Below, one piece after another: positions 9,678 through 18,034 of a DNA stretch of 64,000 nt; positions within the stretch are counted from its first letter, which is position 1; each line of letters opens with the position of its first letter. Where the stretch lies: positions 1,199,767-1,263,766 of the forward strand of contig NZ_KK020676.1 in assembly GCF_000307775.2 (NCBI RefSeq), written 5' to 3'. The DNA is from Stutzerimonas stutzeri KOS6. GTDB lineage: Bacteria > Pseudomonadota > Gammaproteobacteria > Pseudomonadales > Pseudomonadaceae. Below the pieces are notes generated by a model, which was not told where the DNA came from, ran no database searches, and was given only the letters and a program-made list of their open reading frames with translations. The position numbers were made by a program, and so were the translations under genes.

Positions 9678-10283
9678 ATGTCCCGCCCTCATTCTGAGCC
9701 GCCGGTGTCTCACCTCGTCACGCAGCGGGTTAAGTTTCTGCGCAAGGGGAGGCCTTTCAGCATCAGGTGTCTTGCAGAGCTTGGTTCGAGCTCGGCCATC
9801 TCCAAGGCAGTCGCCCAACTGGTTCGTCGCGGTGAGCTTGAGCGTGTGTACCGTGGCATCTACATGCGGCCGAAATACAGCCAATACACCGGCCGGGTTC
9901 GTCGTTCTGGGCCTTGGGACTTGGTGCATCTGATTGCCAGGCAGAACCGTTGGGCACTGCAGATCCATGGCGCTGATGCCGTGAGACGTTTCGGGCTGAG
10001 TACACAGATGCCGGTCATCCCGATCTATTACACGAGCGGCTCCAGTCGATCTCTGTTTGTGGGGAAAGCCGAGATCAGGCTCGTACATGCCGCCCCAATG
10101 CTGATGCAGCATGCAGGGACCAGGGTGGGGGTGGCCATCAGCGCACTGTTTTATCTCGGCAAAGGTGGTACTACTCCGGAACATGTTGCTGTAATCAAAA
10201 AAGCTCTCAGCCCCGAAGACCTGAGCAAATTAGTGGCCTGCAGAATGCCGAAATGGATGCGCGCAGCGCTGGAGACAACATGA
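9678..10283 (+). CDS. DUF6088 family protein (AbiEi antitoxin-like transcriptional regulator)
   Basis: A 201-residue protein starting 3 bases after the previous stop. The N-terminal part (about residues 15-65) is a winged-helix like that of AbiEi antitoxins: a helix-turn-helix (SAISKAVAQLVRRGELERV) followed by the wing YRGIYMRPK. The rest (IHGADAVRRFGLSTQMPVIP, then a beta-rich segment) matches the DUF6088/AbiEi C-terminal region. AbiEi proteins are type IV antitoxins that repress their own operon and counteract the nucleotidyltransferase toxin AbiEii. No AbiEii gene follows; the next gene is convergent. It is therefore an orphan antitoxin-like regulator or a solitary DUF6088 protein. Confidence 0.75.
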   Translation: MSRPHSEPPVSHLVTQRVKFLRKGRPFSIRCLAELGSSSAISKAVAQLVRRGELERVYRGIYMRPKYSQYTGRVRRSGPWDLVHLIARQNRWALQIHGADAVRRFGLSTQMPVIPIYYTSGSSRSLFVGKAEIRLVHAAPMLMQHAGTRVGVAISALFYLGKGGTTPEHVAVIKKALSPEDLSKLVACRMPKWMRAALETT

Positions 10284-10347
10284 GCCGCCCGAATCTGGTC
10301 GATATGCCGCTGACATGGCGCAGGCATGCTTGCATGAACCGGTAAGA

Positions 10348-10374
10348 GGCAGCCAGCCAGTCAGTTTGGCTGCC
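10348..10374. terminator. Stem-loop between convergent genes
   Basis: GGCAGCCA and TGGCTGCC form an 8-bp stem around an 11-base loop, placed between the ends of the rightward DUF6088 gene and the leftward HTH-repeat gene. It lacks a clear T-run on either side, so terminator activity is only plausible. Confidence 0.4.
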
Positions 10375-10405
10375 CATCCAATCAGTGTCGGATCTGCGTC
10401 TATTG

Positions 10406-10957
10406 CTAGCTGCCCTTTTCCATCTTTATCCGCGCCCTGCGTATAAAGCTCACCGACACATTGAACCGGCGCGCAAGCTCTGCATCAGAAACGCCCCCGA
10501 ACTCCGATGCAATTTCGGGGGTTATTTCTGGCAGCGGTCGTTTGTACGACTGTATTCCAAGCTCCTTGCGCTTTTTCTTGACCGGGAAATTGCTGACGCC
10601 GAGCCGGTCAGCAACCTCTGTGTCCGGCATTCTTCCTAGCAGTGCTATGGCCTCGCTGGTCCAAATGTCCTCGAGAGGCTTGAAGCGCTCTCGAATTGTC
10701 TTTGGCTCTGGGATCTTAAGCTCTGCTCTGGCTTGTTCGATACGTTTGATGGAAACACCGAATCCTTTCGCAAGTCGATGATTGGTTTCCATCGCCAGTT
10801 GCGTAACCAGCGCTGCGGGAAGCTCGGCCCTTCCGGGGAAGAACTTTGGAATGTCGCTGGAATGACGGAAGCGCCGAACAGTGCTGGCGCCGATACCAAA
10901 ACGCCTGGCCACTTCACGATCGCTCATTTCCCCTGCGTATGATTTCCAGTCACTCAT
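10406..10957 (-). CDS. DNA-binding protein built from repeated helix-turn-helix units
   Basis: This 183-residue basic protein contains several copies of one HTH-like pattern: MSDREVARRFGIGASTVRRF (about residues 11-30), HRLAKGFGVSIKRIEQARAE (60-79), PDTEVADRLGVSNFPVKKKR (110-129) and VSDAELARRFNVSVSFIRRA (155-174). Each has the D-x-E-hydrophobic-A-x-R-hydrophobic-G-V-S core of a recognition helix-turn-helix, spaced about 45-50 residues apart. It has no effector, nuclease or recombinase domain. The likely role is binding a long or repeated DNA site; the target is unknown. It is transcribed towards the DUF6088 gene and away from the recombinase cluster. Confidence 0.6.
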   Translation of the reverse strand: MSDWKSYAGEMSDREVARRFGIGASTVRRFRHSSDIPKFFPGRAELPAALVTQLAMETNHRLAKGFGVSIKRIEQARAELKIPEPKTIRERFKPLEDIWTSEAIALLGRMPDTEVADRLGVSNFPVKKKRKELGIQSYKRPLPEITPEIASEFGGVSDAELARRFNVSVSFIRRARIKMEKGS

Positions 10958-11123
10958 TGTGCTCGCTCCTAATCCGAGGCTGGCCTCGCTCGATTTGCAT
11001 ACGGCCTTGTATTAAGAGTGCCCCTTGAAATACCCCTGATTACCAGATCGCATTGGCATAGCTTTCGGTTCCAGGTCCTGCCAAGGAAACAGCGCTAATG
11101 AAATTGCTTGCGGGAAGGCGGAG

Positions 11124-11149
11124 GAAATTCCGCGCATGCGCGGAATTTC
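11124..11149. repeat. Perfect 26-bp palindrome, copy 1
   Basis: A perfect 26-bp inverted repeat with no loop, centred on CGCGCATGCGCG and extended by GAAATTC/GAATTTC. Its inner 18 bp TTCCGCGCATGCGCGGAA recurs exactly at 11456-11473. It could be a dyad operator or a recombinase binding site for the adjacent tyrosine recombinase genes. Confidence 0.85.
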
Positions 11150-11223
11150 GCAAGGGTGAGCAGGATTGGATTGGGGGTAGAGAGGGCTCAGGAGATAGGC
11201 CACCAAGCCGTCCGTTTCAGTTG

Positions 11224-11430
11224 GTGTGTGGTCAGCCGAAGGGCAGCGATGCTCAGGGATGGTGTGCAACGAGTTGCTCTACCTCGTCGATGATTTCTGC
11301 TGCCCGTGCAGCCCAGGGGTTTAGCCAGCATGAGCAAGGTGGTGATGGTTGGCTGGTTGATGCCCCGTTTGGTCAAAAAGCCCCCATCCTGGCTGAATTC
11401 GTCGCTCAGGCTTCCATCGCGCCAGGGTGG
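11224..11430 (-). pseudogene. Possible frameshifted gene remnant between the two palindromes
   Basis: On the minus strand one frame reads DEFSQDGGFLTKRGINQP, then TITTLLMLAKP. After a run of Cs near 11320, the neighbouring frame continues WAARAAEIIDEVEQLVAHHP and stops. The amphipathic, acidic tail looks like real protein sequence, so a single-base shift in the C-run of a short coding remnant is plausible. The product is not recognised and the exact limits are approximate. Confidence 0.3.
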
Positions 11431-11455
11431 TTTCCCGGTCAGGACATGGGGAATT

Positions 11456-11473
11456 TTCCGCGCATGCGCGGAA
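11456..11473. repeat. 18-bp palindrome, copy 2
   Basis: TTCCGCGCATGCGCGGAA, identical to the core of copy 1 at 11124-11149. It lies 142 bp upstream of the first gene of the recombinase trio. Confidence 0.85.
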
Positions 11474-11615
11474 TCAGTAGAAACGGCTATTGGCACTGAG
11501 TGGGTATTTCACGCCATCCGGCCGAACCCAAGCTCACGTGTCCATCAATTCACCCCTCAAACAGGGTACTAACGCCTCGCATTGTCTAGTAGTTCCCACA
11601 CTAGCGAGAGGCGTC

Positions 11616-12083
11616 ATGCTGACGATCAAATTAGGCGACATCCACGGAATTCATCCCGATTTTTCTCGTGTCGAGTGCGAGCTGGATCTGGCCCCGATAG
11701 GCCTTCCTGATCCAGCTCTGATACCCAAGGCGTTGGCCACTCGGATCAATGAGGTTTACCCATTGGTGATCTGTGGCCCAGATGCACTGTGTATCGGCCA
11801 AACGACGCTATATCGATGGCTCAAGGCGCACACGGATCCCGAAACACCAGTGCGCTGTATTGAGTGGCCGAAGGGGCGAATCAAGCAGTTTGCCTACCAA
11901 CTCGTGCTGATTGAGCGCTTGGTTGCACCTGCCCTGGCTCAGATTACGCGGCAACAGGTACGAGATTTATACGCCAACATCGGATCTGCAAAGGAGCAGT
12001 GGCCTCACGAATATCGAAGTCACGCCCACCTAGCTCGGCTGGTCGGGGTAAAACCGCTCAAGGGCCGTGAGGGTGAGAAATGA
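11616..12083 (+). CDS. Small first gene of the recombinase trio
   Basis: A 155-residue soluble protein. I chose the ATG at 11616 because a GAGAGG-like ribosome binding site lies just upstream; the frame is open further upstream but without a good start. The sequence has no cysteine cluster or membrane segment; the middle region (QTTLYRWLKAHTDPE... RCIEWPKGRIKQFAYQLVLI) could be a compact DNA-binding fold, but I cannot name it. Its stop overlaps the next start (ATGA), so it is translationally coupled to the two recombinases. Comparable small partners exist in other multi-recombinase elements (TnpC of Tn554, GmtX of gamma-mobile-trio islands). By position it is an accessory factor of integration or excision; that is inference. 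Confidence 0.65.
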   Translation: MLTIKLGDIHGIHPDFSRVECELDLAPIGLPDPALIPKALATRINEVYPLVICGPDALCIGQTTLYRWLKAHTDPETPVRCIEWPKGRIKQFAYQLVLIERLVAPALAQITRQQVRDLYANIGSAKEQWPHEYRSHAHLARLVGVKPLKGREGEK

Positions 12084-14527
12084 GCAAGCGCGAAATCCTG
12101 TTGAGGCTCGCCTCTGAACAGGGACAGTCTCCCTGGATCGTCAGTGAAATTCTCAATTTGCTAGGTTCTCACCCCGAACTAATTGACCTGCCACGTGCGA
12201 TTGATCAGCTCGTACGAGTGCTCCGCACATGCAGTGTTGGTGTGCCGATTGGTCTAGAAAACTCTGATGACATCGTTTTACATGAGGCCTGCGAGTGGCT
12301 TATCTCCTTATCCCGCCAACCCAACATCCGAGTGCTTTTGGGCGAGCAGTTTTGGCTAGGGAACAACAGGTCGGCAAGGAATCCTGTCCACCAGCGCGGT
12401 GTAAAAATTTTTGGATTTCCCTATGCATCTTTTCTGCACATATTCAGCGACTACGAAAATGCTCAGGACTACGAGCGACTGCTCGCGCAGTTGCTCATTG
12501 CATCTCATAAAATAGGTACCGATCGCCTGATCAGTCAGCGCTACGAGGTTTACAAAGCGCTCGGCAACTTATGCGGACAGCGAAATTTCTTCATCTCACC
12601 TGAGTTAAAGGTCTGGGACACCACCGAGAAGTTTGTGGTGAGCTGTAGAGGATTTCTGCCTGGAAAATCGAGATCAGAAAATGCCGAGAATTTTGCTGCA
12701 ATCGCCCGATTTGTCCGTTACTGCAACGGCGAGTCGCCACGTGTGGGTGGCGGCGGAGGCGGACATAGAGGCCAGCGTAAGGAGCAGAGTCGACCAGAAC
12801 TGGTCAACTTCATAACAGAGGATCCCCGCGGATTTGTGCTGGGTGATCCCGATGATCCTGACCAGCTACCTGGTCACTACGACATCCTAGTGGGGCATAC
12901 AGACACCGTTGATGGTGATCTGGCACCCGGTGAGATCAGCCCATCAACTGAGATTTGGGTGCTCGATGATGATGGTTGCGAGCGTCCGTATGTTGCTGAT
13001 CTCCTAGGCCAACAAAATGTTGAGGCGCATATAGTACGAAGCAGACAGTTCCTGCCATTTTCGTACAACCAGCTCACCTTGGTGGAGTTGCGGAATTTGT
13101 TGTTTGGCGCCAGCGACCTATTCCACTCGTGTCTGCAGGAACTGTCTTGCACAAAAGACCCAGCTCGGATCCAGCTCCGAATGGAGGCGATTGTTGCTCT
13201 GCATATCAGCCTGTGGTTGGGACAGTCGATGACGCAGGTCGTCCAGTTATCCGTCGTTGATGATGAAACAGATGACACCGATGGTTTGGCATTGATCCTA
13301 GGGGATTCGGCGCTGTTCAGTATGGTCGTCAGGCGCCCAGACCTGGCTGGCGACGATCGTTGGCAGGCCTCTTCTGGTGTCCGACTATCGTTGCTGCGAA
13401 TTCTATTGCCCGATCTCGCTGATAGTGCCCAGTTGGTAAAGCAGCTGCTCAAGGCATTTCCTCACTCTGCCAATCAGCTATTCACGTATCAAACTGAGCA
13501 GCTAGACGCCGAGATCAAGGGACTCCTGCTGGAATTGGGTGAAGACGACCGACGCTATACGCGAACCAAACTGCGCAGTTATTTGTTTCACCAAATAGTC
13601 ACTGACACTCAGGACGTAGCAGCGGCATCCATGCTGTCAGGCGTTGAAATCCCCTCGGCGCAAACCCCGCGCTATTATCTGCAGCTCGATGCCAACCACC
13701 TCCGCAACATTTATACGACCTCACTGGTGCGAGTGCTGACGCAGGTTTATGCATGTGCTGGTCTGGCGTATGAACCTGCCGGCCTCAATCCTGATCAAGA
13801 GGGCGGGCTGGGAGCAACTCACTGCCTGCTGCCCGAAACCATTGCGTACAATGTAAGTGCAATGGCCGCGGTTTTGCGGAAGAAAGCGAAGGGGCGTCTC
13901 AGCGATATGCTCGCTTGGCACAACTGTTACACCCTATGGTCAGTGCAGATGTTTTCGCTGATTACAGCCTGTAGGGCGATCCGCAACCCTCTGATGCTCA
14001 TCGACGAGTTTGATTCTGTGTTGGGTATGGGCGCGCTGTCAGACAAGGATGCCGATGATCGTCATATGAGTCGGCTGATTTGCATGCCTCCGATGTTGAG
14101 GCGGCAAATAACAAATTACCTCGAGCACTGCGCATCTATCAGTAGGCAATTGATCGGCTATCTGTCACGGGATGATGATCGCGATAGATGGTCACGAGGT
14201 TTTTTCCTGTGGATTAGTCCGACTGGAATACGTCGTGCTGAAATTGCCCCGGACACAATTGTTCAACAGATGGTGCAGGTAGCCGGTTATACCGGCCATC
14301 GAGTCAATAGTTACCGGAAGTTCCTACGTACGGAGCTCACTGAGCGGGGCTGCCCTCCCGAGGCTCTGACTGCGCTCATGGGGCACTGGCTAAGGGGCGA
14401 AGAGCCGCAAGACGCCTATTCGTCGTTCTGCCCTGCGGCATATGCCAATGTTCTCGATGAATGGATTACCCCGCTACTGCGGGAACTTGGCTGGTCAGCC
14501 CTGAGCAGCCAGTGGGTGACCGAATGA
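12080..14527 (+). CDS. Large tyrosine recombinase-like protein, second gene of the trio
   Basis: An 815-residue protein whose last 200 residues carry a divergent tyrosine recombinase catalytic domain: the first arginine in TACRAIRNPL (about 631-634), the H-R pair in GHRVNSYRKFL (about 739), LMGHW (about 767) and the nucleophile candidate in DAYSSF (about 779). The 600-residue N-terminal part has no recognisable domain apart from a glycine-rich patch (about 220-230). Typical integrases are 350-450 aa, so this is twice the usual length. It overlaps its neighbours by 4 bases on both sides (ATGA). The spacing from motif H-R to the Tyr is compressed, so it could be a partner subunit that needs the next protein for full activity. 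Confidence 0.7.
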   Translation: MSKREILLRLASEQGQSPWIVSEILNLLGSHPELIDLPRAIDQLVRVLRTCSVGVPIGLENSDDIVLHEACEWLISLSRQPNIRVLLGEQFWLGNNRSARNPVHQRGVKIFGFPYASFLHIFSDYENAQDYERLLAQLLIASHKIGTDRLISQRYEVYKALGNLCGQRNFFISPELKVWDTTEKFVVSCRGFLPGKSRSENAENFAAIARFVRYCNGESPRVGGGGGGHRGQRKEQSRPELVNFITEDPRGFVLGDPDDPDQLPGHYDILVGHTDTVDGDLAPGEISPSTEIWVLDDDGCERPYVADLLGQQNVEAHIVRSRQFLPFSYNQLTLVELRNLLFGASDLFHSCLQELSCTKDPARIQLRMEAIVALHISLWLGQSMTQVVQLSVVDDETDDTDGLALILGDSALFSMVVRRPDLAGDDRWQASSGVRLSLLRILLPDLADSAQLVKQLLKAFPHSANQLFTYQTEQLDAEIKGLLLELGEDDRRYTRTKLRSYLFHQIVTDTQDVAAASMLSGVEIPSAQTPRYYLQLDANHLRNIYTTSLVRVLTQVYACAGLAYEPAGLNPDQEGGLGATHCLLPETIAYNVSAMAAVLRKKAKGRLSDMLAWHNCYTLWSVQMFSLITACRAIRNPLMLIDEFDSVLGMGALSDKDADDRHMSRLICMPPMLRRQITNYLEHCASISRQLIGYLSRDDDRDRWSRGFFLWISPTGIRRAEIAPDTIVQQMVQVAGYTGHRVNSYRKFLRTELTERGCPPEALTALMGHWLRGEEPQDAYSSFCPAAYANVLDEWITPLLRELGWSALSSQWVTE

Positions 14528-17500
14528 ACCTGCCCCGCCTAAACGATCAGCAGAGCAGTGTCATATGGTCGGCTCGGCTTCATGAGCCGGAATGGATGCC
14601 TGAGATGCGGGCACTTCTGAAATCGAAGGCTGCGGAGTCAGGCACAGCGTTCGGAAGATGGCTACTGAGTGAAAGTGGCATATCCGGGATTTCGAAGGCG
14701 CACGTACGTGAATTTGAGGCGTGGCTCGGCACGAATCACACGCTGCGTAACGTATTGCGTAGCATCACCCAACGAATCAGAGATCAGATTCCAGGGTTCC
14801 CGTTAGCGCGAATTGCTATTGCCATCAAGCGGGCAGCGAACCCGATCAATCCGGACGTCTACACAGCCGAGAGAATTCAACGCAGCGGCCAACTGGTTCA
14901 AGCTCTGCAACAGGGCCTGAAAATGGATCTCGACGCGCTGAGTAGAGAAGAGCGTATCGGTCTACTGCTGCTGAGCGCAGCCTACAGCGGCGGATTGCTC
15001 GATGTGGCTCAGCTGAATGCGATGCTCGGCTCATCGTTGGAAAGCATTGAGTGGGTGGCGGGAATTCCCGAGATACGTCTGCCTTTATCAATCCGTGGCA
15101 AGACCGGCGCGGAATTTCGGCAGTGGTTCCCTGACCCCGCCACGCTGGCCCTGTTAATTCGCTGCGCGGATGATGTTCAAAAAAGCAGTTACAAGATGCA
15201 TCGTAGGAATTGGCACATGCGCTGTGTGGATGCATTTCTGAGGAAGGTCGATATACCTGAACAGGATCAGCCACAAAATCTTAGTGAGCTGTTTGATCTG
15301 TTTAGGATGCAAATGCAACTGCGGCTTCCGCAGGTGCTGGTGAATTTTGCTTGCCGACAAGAGTTTGTCTCTCAATCCCTGCGCCCCTCATCGTGGGGCA
15401 ATATCTGCGGCCAAGAGGATCTCGAGGATCCGGCGGGGACTTATGACGATGAATCTGTTTCGGATGGACCTGAGGATAGCCCTGACCCACCCGCATGGTT
15501 GCTGGAGCTGCGCGATCGGGTCCGGGATAACCTGCCCATCGAGATGCCGTTGCAGGCAGAGGGTTCCGGAGAGCTTCCCGGCCTAATCCAGAGTTGGATT
15601 GCCTACATGCTGGGCGGCGCCTCTGCATACGGCCACAGTGCCGGGCGCAGCACCATAGATCGATATACCCGAGTACTAGGCGCAGCACTTACGTCGCAGC
15701 TAGATGGCACAAGTATTTTCGAGCTCGAAATTGGCGCGCTGGAAATCGTGTATGAATCCTCACTTGATGCTCAGGCCACAGATGGCAAACGGCGCACCCT
15801 GGCCAAGGCAATTCATGAGTTTCACACGTTCCTGCAGCGCCGCTACAGCTATCCGCCAATCAGCCCCTACTCAATCCTAGGAATCGGTAAAGGCGTGACC
15901 CGTGTGGATGCCCGTATTATCAGCGAGGACCAGTACCAGACGGTTCTACAGGCGCTCGGCACCTGCGGGCTGGAGCTGCGCTCGCCACGCCTGGTCACTG
16001 CAGCCAGAATCCTACTGTTTCTGGGGTTTCGACTGGGGCTGCGGCGTAACGAGGCTCTCAAGCTTCGCCTACGTGATTTGCATCTGCCCGAGTTGTCGAT
16101 AGAGGAAACAGCACGTATTCAGGCACGGCGCCCGAACATGCGCAGGCTATCCAGCAATGAATTGGTCGGAATGGAACTGCCAGTTGATCTGCTCATCCGT
16201 CCCCATGCACACCGCGGATTGAAAACCCAGAATGCCGTTCGGCGTTTGCCACTACGTGAGTTGCTTGAGCCCGATGAACTCACGCTGCTGATTGACTGGT
16301 ATCGAGAGCGACAATACGAAGAAAACCAAAATCCAACGTCGGAATTCCTTTTCTGTATCCCGCAGCTAAAAACGCAGTGGATCAGCGAGAGTTGCCTGTT
16401 CCCGGCCCTGCATAACTGCATGCGCGCGGTTACTGGTTCTGAGTCCCTGCATTACCATCACCTGCGCCATTCCTGCGCTACCTGGCTTTTTTTCAAGCTG
16501 ATGGTGGCGCACAACCGGCTCTCACCAGAGCTGATTTTCCGTGATCTGCCCCTAACCACGCGCTGGCTAAGGGATGACCTCAGATTGCGCAAAGCACTGC
16601 TGCCGAATGAGGGCCCCACCCGGCGAATCGTCCATATTGTCAGTGCCATCCTCGGGCACAGCAGCCCAAAAACTACTCTGTTGCACTACGTGCATAGCCT
16701 GCCGCAGGGCATGGCCATGATGTGGCAATGGAATCCCCAGCATTGGCTATTCAATGCCGCAAACGTTGCCAAGATAGCCGAGGTGAGCCAGCCCACTATG
16801 AGTGCTGAGCCCAATGATGGCATTCCGGTTGAGTGCCAACTGCTACTCAACATCATCGGTCGCATTAGGCCAATTAAAGAGTGCAAGCGCACTCGGAAGA
16901 AGGCGCGTCCAAGCCCGGCTCAACAGGTGGAGCAGAACTGGGCGATTGGGCGAATTCAGACTATCGAGTCGATGCTGGCGTATACCTCATATGCCGAGCA
17001 GACGGGTCGAGAGGTCAATCTCGATTGGATCGAGTTTTCTGCTGATGAACGAGAAATGATGCTTGAGCGGGCACGCTGTATCCGCGATATGCAGCAGCGA
17101 CCGGGAGCAAGCAGCGCAAGCCCAAAACACAGGCTCCAACCTGCTCTGCATGCAGAAGGTTCGTCGTATCTGTCGCTGCTGCCATCGCCTCCAAAGCATG
17201 GGGGCCGCGTCGCAGTGGCCGAGTATGCGCAGCGCCTCTACGAACTGCTCGAAGGTCCCGACAGCGAACGCGCCCAGCGCGTGATTGATGATTTTGTTGA
17301 GCGCTGCTGGCTGACTGAAACCACGCTACGATTCCAGCGTGATTGTGACGAGGGCCATGCCCAAGACTACCTATGGCTTCTCAGTGTTATAGGTGTTCCG
17401 GCTCGGTCTATAGAGCTGATCGTCTACGACACCAACAAGCCGAAGACAACCAAGTCTTACTGGCGTCAACAACTCGGAAACACTCGCCGCCCGTTCATTC

Positions 17501-17655
17501 AGCACGCGCCTGAGAACAACGATGTAGCGAATCTACATTTGGGTATAAGGGCGAAGCTTGAGTTAAAGGATCAGGCTAAGGAGAACCATCACTCCGGCGC
17601 GGCCTTGCGCTACCTGATGCTGATGGCCTCCATCGACTGGCATTTCCGTGCCTGA
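14524..17655 (+). CDS. Giant tyrosine recombinase, third gene of the trio
   Basis: A 1,043-residue protein starting at the ATG that overlaps the previous stop (ATGA at 14524). All recombinase motifs are present: LGLRRNEALKL (Arg I, about 505), HHLRHSCATWL (H-x-x-R, about 643-646), ILGHSSPKTT (about 709-712) and LLHYVH (Tyr nucleophile, about 721). About 500 residues precede the catalytic domain and 320 follow it, including a basic linker (KRTRKKARPSP). I see no transposase or resolvase signature. Three coupled genes with two recombinases recall Tn554-type and gamma-mobile-trio (GmtX/Y/Z) elements and the shorter RIT trios; sizes alone do not decide which. The genes probably mobilise part of this defence island. 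Confidence 0.8.
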   Translation: MNLPRLNDQQSSVIWSARLHEPEWMPEMRALLKSKAAESGTAFGRWLLSESGISGISKAHVREFEAWLGTNHTLRNVLRSITQRIRDQIPGFPLARIAIAIKRAANPINPDVYTAERIQRSGQLVQALQQGLKMDLDALSREERIGLLLLSAAYSGGLLDVAQLNAMLGSSLESIEWVAGIPEIRLPLSIRGKTGAEFRQWFPDPATLALLIRCADDVQKSSYKMHRRNWHMRCVDAFLRKVDIPEQDQPQNLSELFDLFRMQMQLRLPQVLVNFACRQEFVSQSLRPSSWGNICGQEDLEDPAGTYDDESVSDGPEDSPDPPAWLLELRDRVRDNLPIEMPLQAEGSGELPGLIQSWIAYMLGGASAYGHSAGRSTIDRYTRVLGAALTSQLDGTSIFELEIGALEIVYESSLDAQATDGKRRTLAKAIHEFHTFLQRRYSYPPISPYSILGIGKGVTRVDARIISEDQYQTVLQALGTCGLELRSPRLVTAARILLFLGFRLGLRRNEALKLRLRDLHLPELSIEETARIQARRPNMRRLSSNELVGMELPVDLLIRPHAHRGLKTQNAVRRLPLRELLEPDELTLLIDWYRERQYEENQNPTSEFLFCIPQLKTQWISESCLFPALHNCMRAVTGSESLHYHHLRHSCATWLFFKLMVAHNRLSPELIFRDLPLTTRWLRDDLRLRKALLPNEGPTRRIVHIVSAILGHSSPKTTLLHYVHSLPQGMAMMWQWNPQHWLFNAANVAKIAEVSQPTMSAEPNDGIPVECQLLLNIIGRIRPIKECKRTRKKARPSPAQQVEQNWAIGRIQTIESMLAYTSYAEQTGREVNLDWIEFSADEREMMLERARCIRDMQQRPGASSASPKHRLQPALHAEGSSYLSLLPSPPKHGGRVAVAEYAQRLYELLEGPDSERAQRVIDDFVERCWLTETTLRFQRDCDEGHAQDYLWLLSVIGVPARSIELIVYDTNKPKTTKSYWRQQLGNTRRPFIQHAPENNDVANLHLGIRAKLELKDQAKENHHSGAALRYLMLMASIDWHFRA

Positions 17656-17662
17656 CCAAGTC

Positions 17663-17685
17663 CCGGAGGGCATTCAGCCCTCCGG
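17663..17685. terminator. Convergent terminator hairpin
   Basis: CCGGAGGGC and GCCCTCCGG form a perfect 9-bp stem with an ATTCA loop, lying between the end of the recombinase trio and the convergent XRE gene, whose last codons it overlaps. It probably serves both directions. Confidence 0.65.
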
Positions 17686-17898
17686 ATCATCCTGCAATTC
17701 CAGCAAATCCCCCACCTGGCAGTTCAGGTACTGGCAGATCGTTTCCAGGTCCTTGAGCTCCACCCTCTGCGCGGTCTCGTGATAGAGCCGCGTGAGGGTT
17801 CCGCGGTTGATCCCCGTGTCCCTGACCACGTCGCTGATCTTCAGTTTCCGCTCGCCGAGTAAGCGAGATAAATGGCACTTGACCATCCCAATCTCCAA
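17674..17898 (-). CDS. XRE-family helix-turn-helix repressor
   Basis: A 74-residue protein consisting of a single Cro/C1-type HTH: LSRLLGERKLKISDVVRDTGINRGTLTRLYHETAQ with the usual follow-on helix LKDLETICQYLNCQVGDLLEL. This compact form is common for regulators of phage and island integration modules. It may start at the ATG at 17898 or at the next methionine (MVKCHLS). It diverges from the excisionase-integrase operon, and two almost identical palindromes in and beside its promoter (17902-17920, 17954-17972) are its most likely operators. The expected role is repression of excision and of its own gene. Confidence 0.85.
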   Translation of the reverse strand: MEIGMVKCHLSRLLGERKLKISDVVRDTGINRGTLTRLYHETAQRVELKDLETICQYLNCQVGDLLELQDDPEG

Positions 17899-17901
17899 AA
17901 A

Positions 17902-17920
17902 ATGATCTACAGAAGATCAT
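17902..17920. promoter_or_regulatory. Operator palindrome 1 (TGATCTrCAGrAGATCA)
   Basis: ATGATCTACAGAAGATCAT, a 7-bp inverted repeat around five bases, immediately upstream of the XRE start. Its 17-bp core differs from the second site at only two positions. The placement between divergent xre and xis-int genes supports an autoregulatory operator. Confidence 0.7.
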
Positions 17921-17953
17921 TTTGTCCTTGCAAAGCCCAAGATGAGCGTTATA

Positions 17954-17972
17954 TTGATCTGCAGGAGATCAT
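17954..17972. promoter_or_regulatory. Operator palindrome 2
   Basis: TTGATCTGCAGGAGATCAT, the second copy, centred 52 bp (five helical turns) from the first, so two dimers could bind on the same DNA face. Confidence 0.7.
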
Positions 17973-18034
17973 TATGAGTATTCAGAAGCTCATAAGAATC
18001 CGCTGTCGTTCAATTTAGCAGAGAGGGCATATCC

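Larger units (their letters stand above)
10958..11615. other. 658-bp gap with palindromes and a possible gene remnant
   Basis: No convincing intact gene lies here. Short open frames exist on both strands, but their composition is poor. The stretch holds two copies of a CGCGCATGCGCG-centred palindrome (11124-11149 and 11456-11473) about 324 bp apart, and between them a minus-strand remnant (see the pseudogene entry). It separates the leftward HTH-repeat gene from the rightward recombinase trio, so promoters for both must lie here. Confidence 0.6.

Noticed and set aside
11098-11499. 133-aa plus-strand frame over the palindromes
   Set aside because: No ribosome site, odd composition, and it reads through both palindromes.
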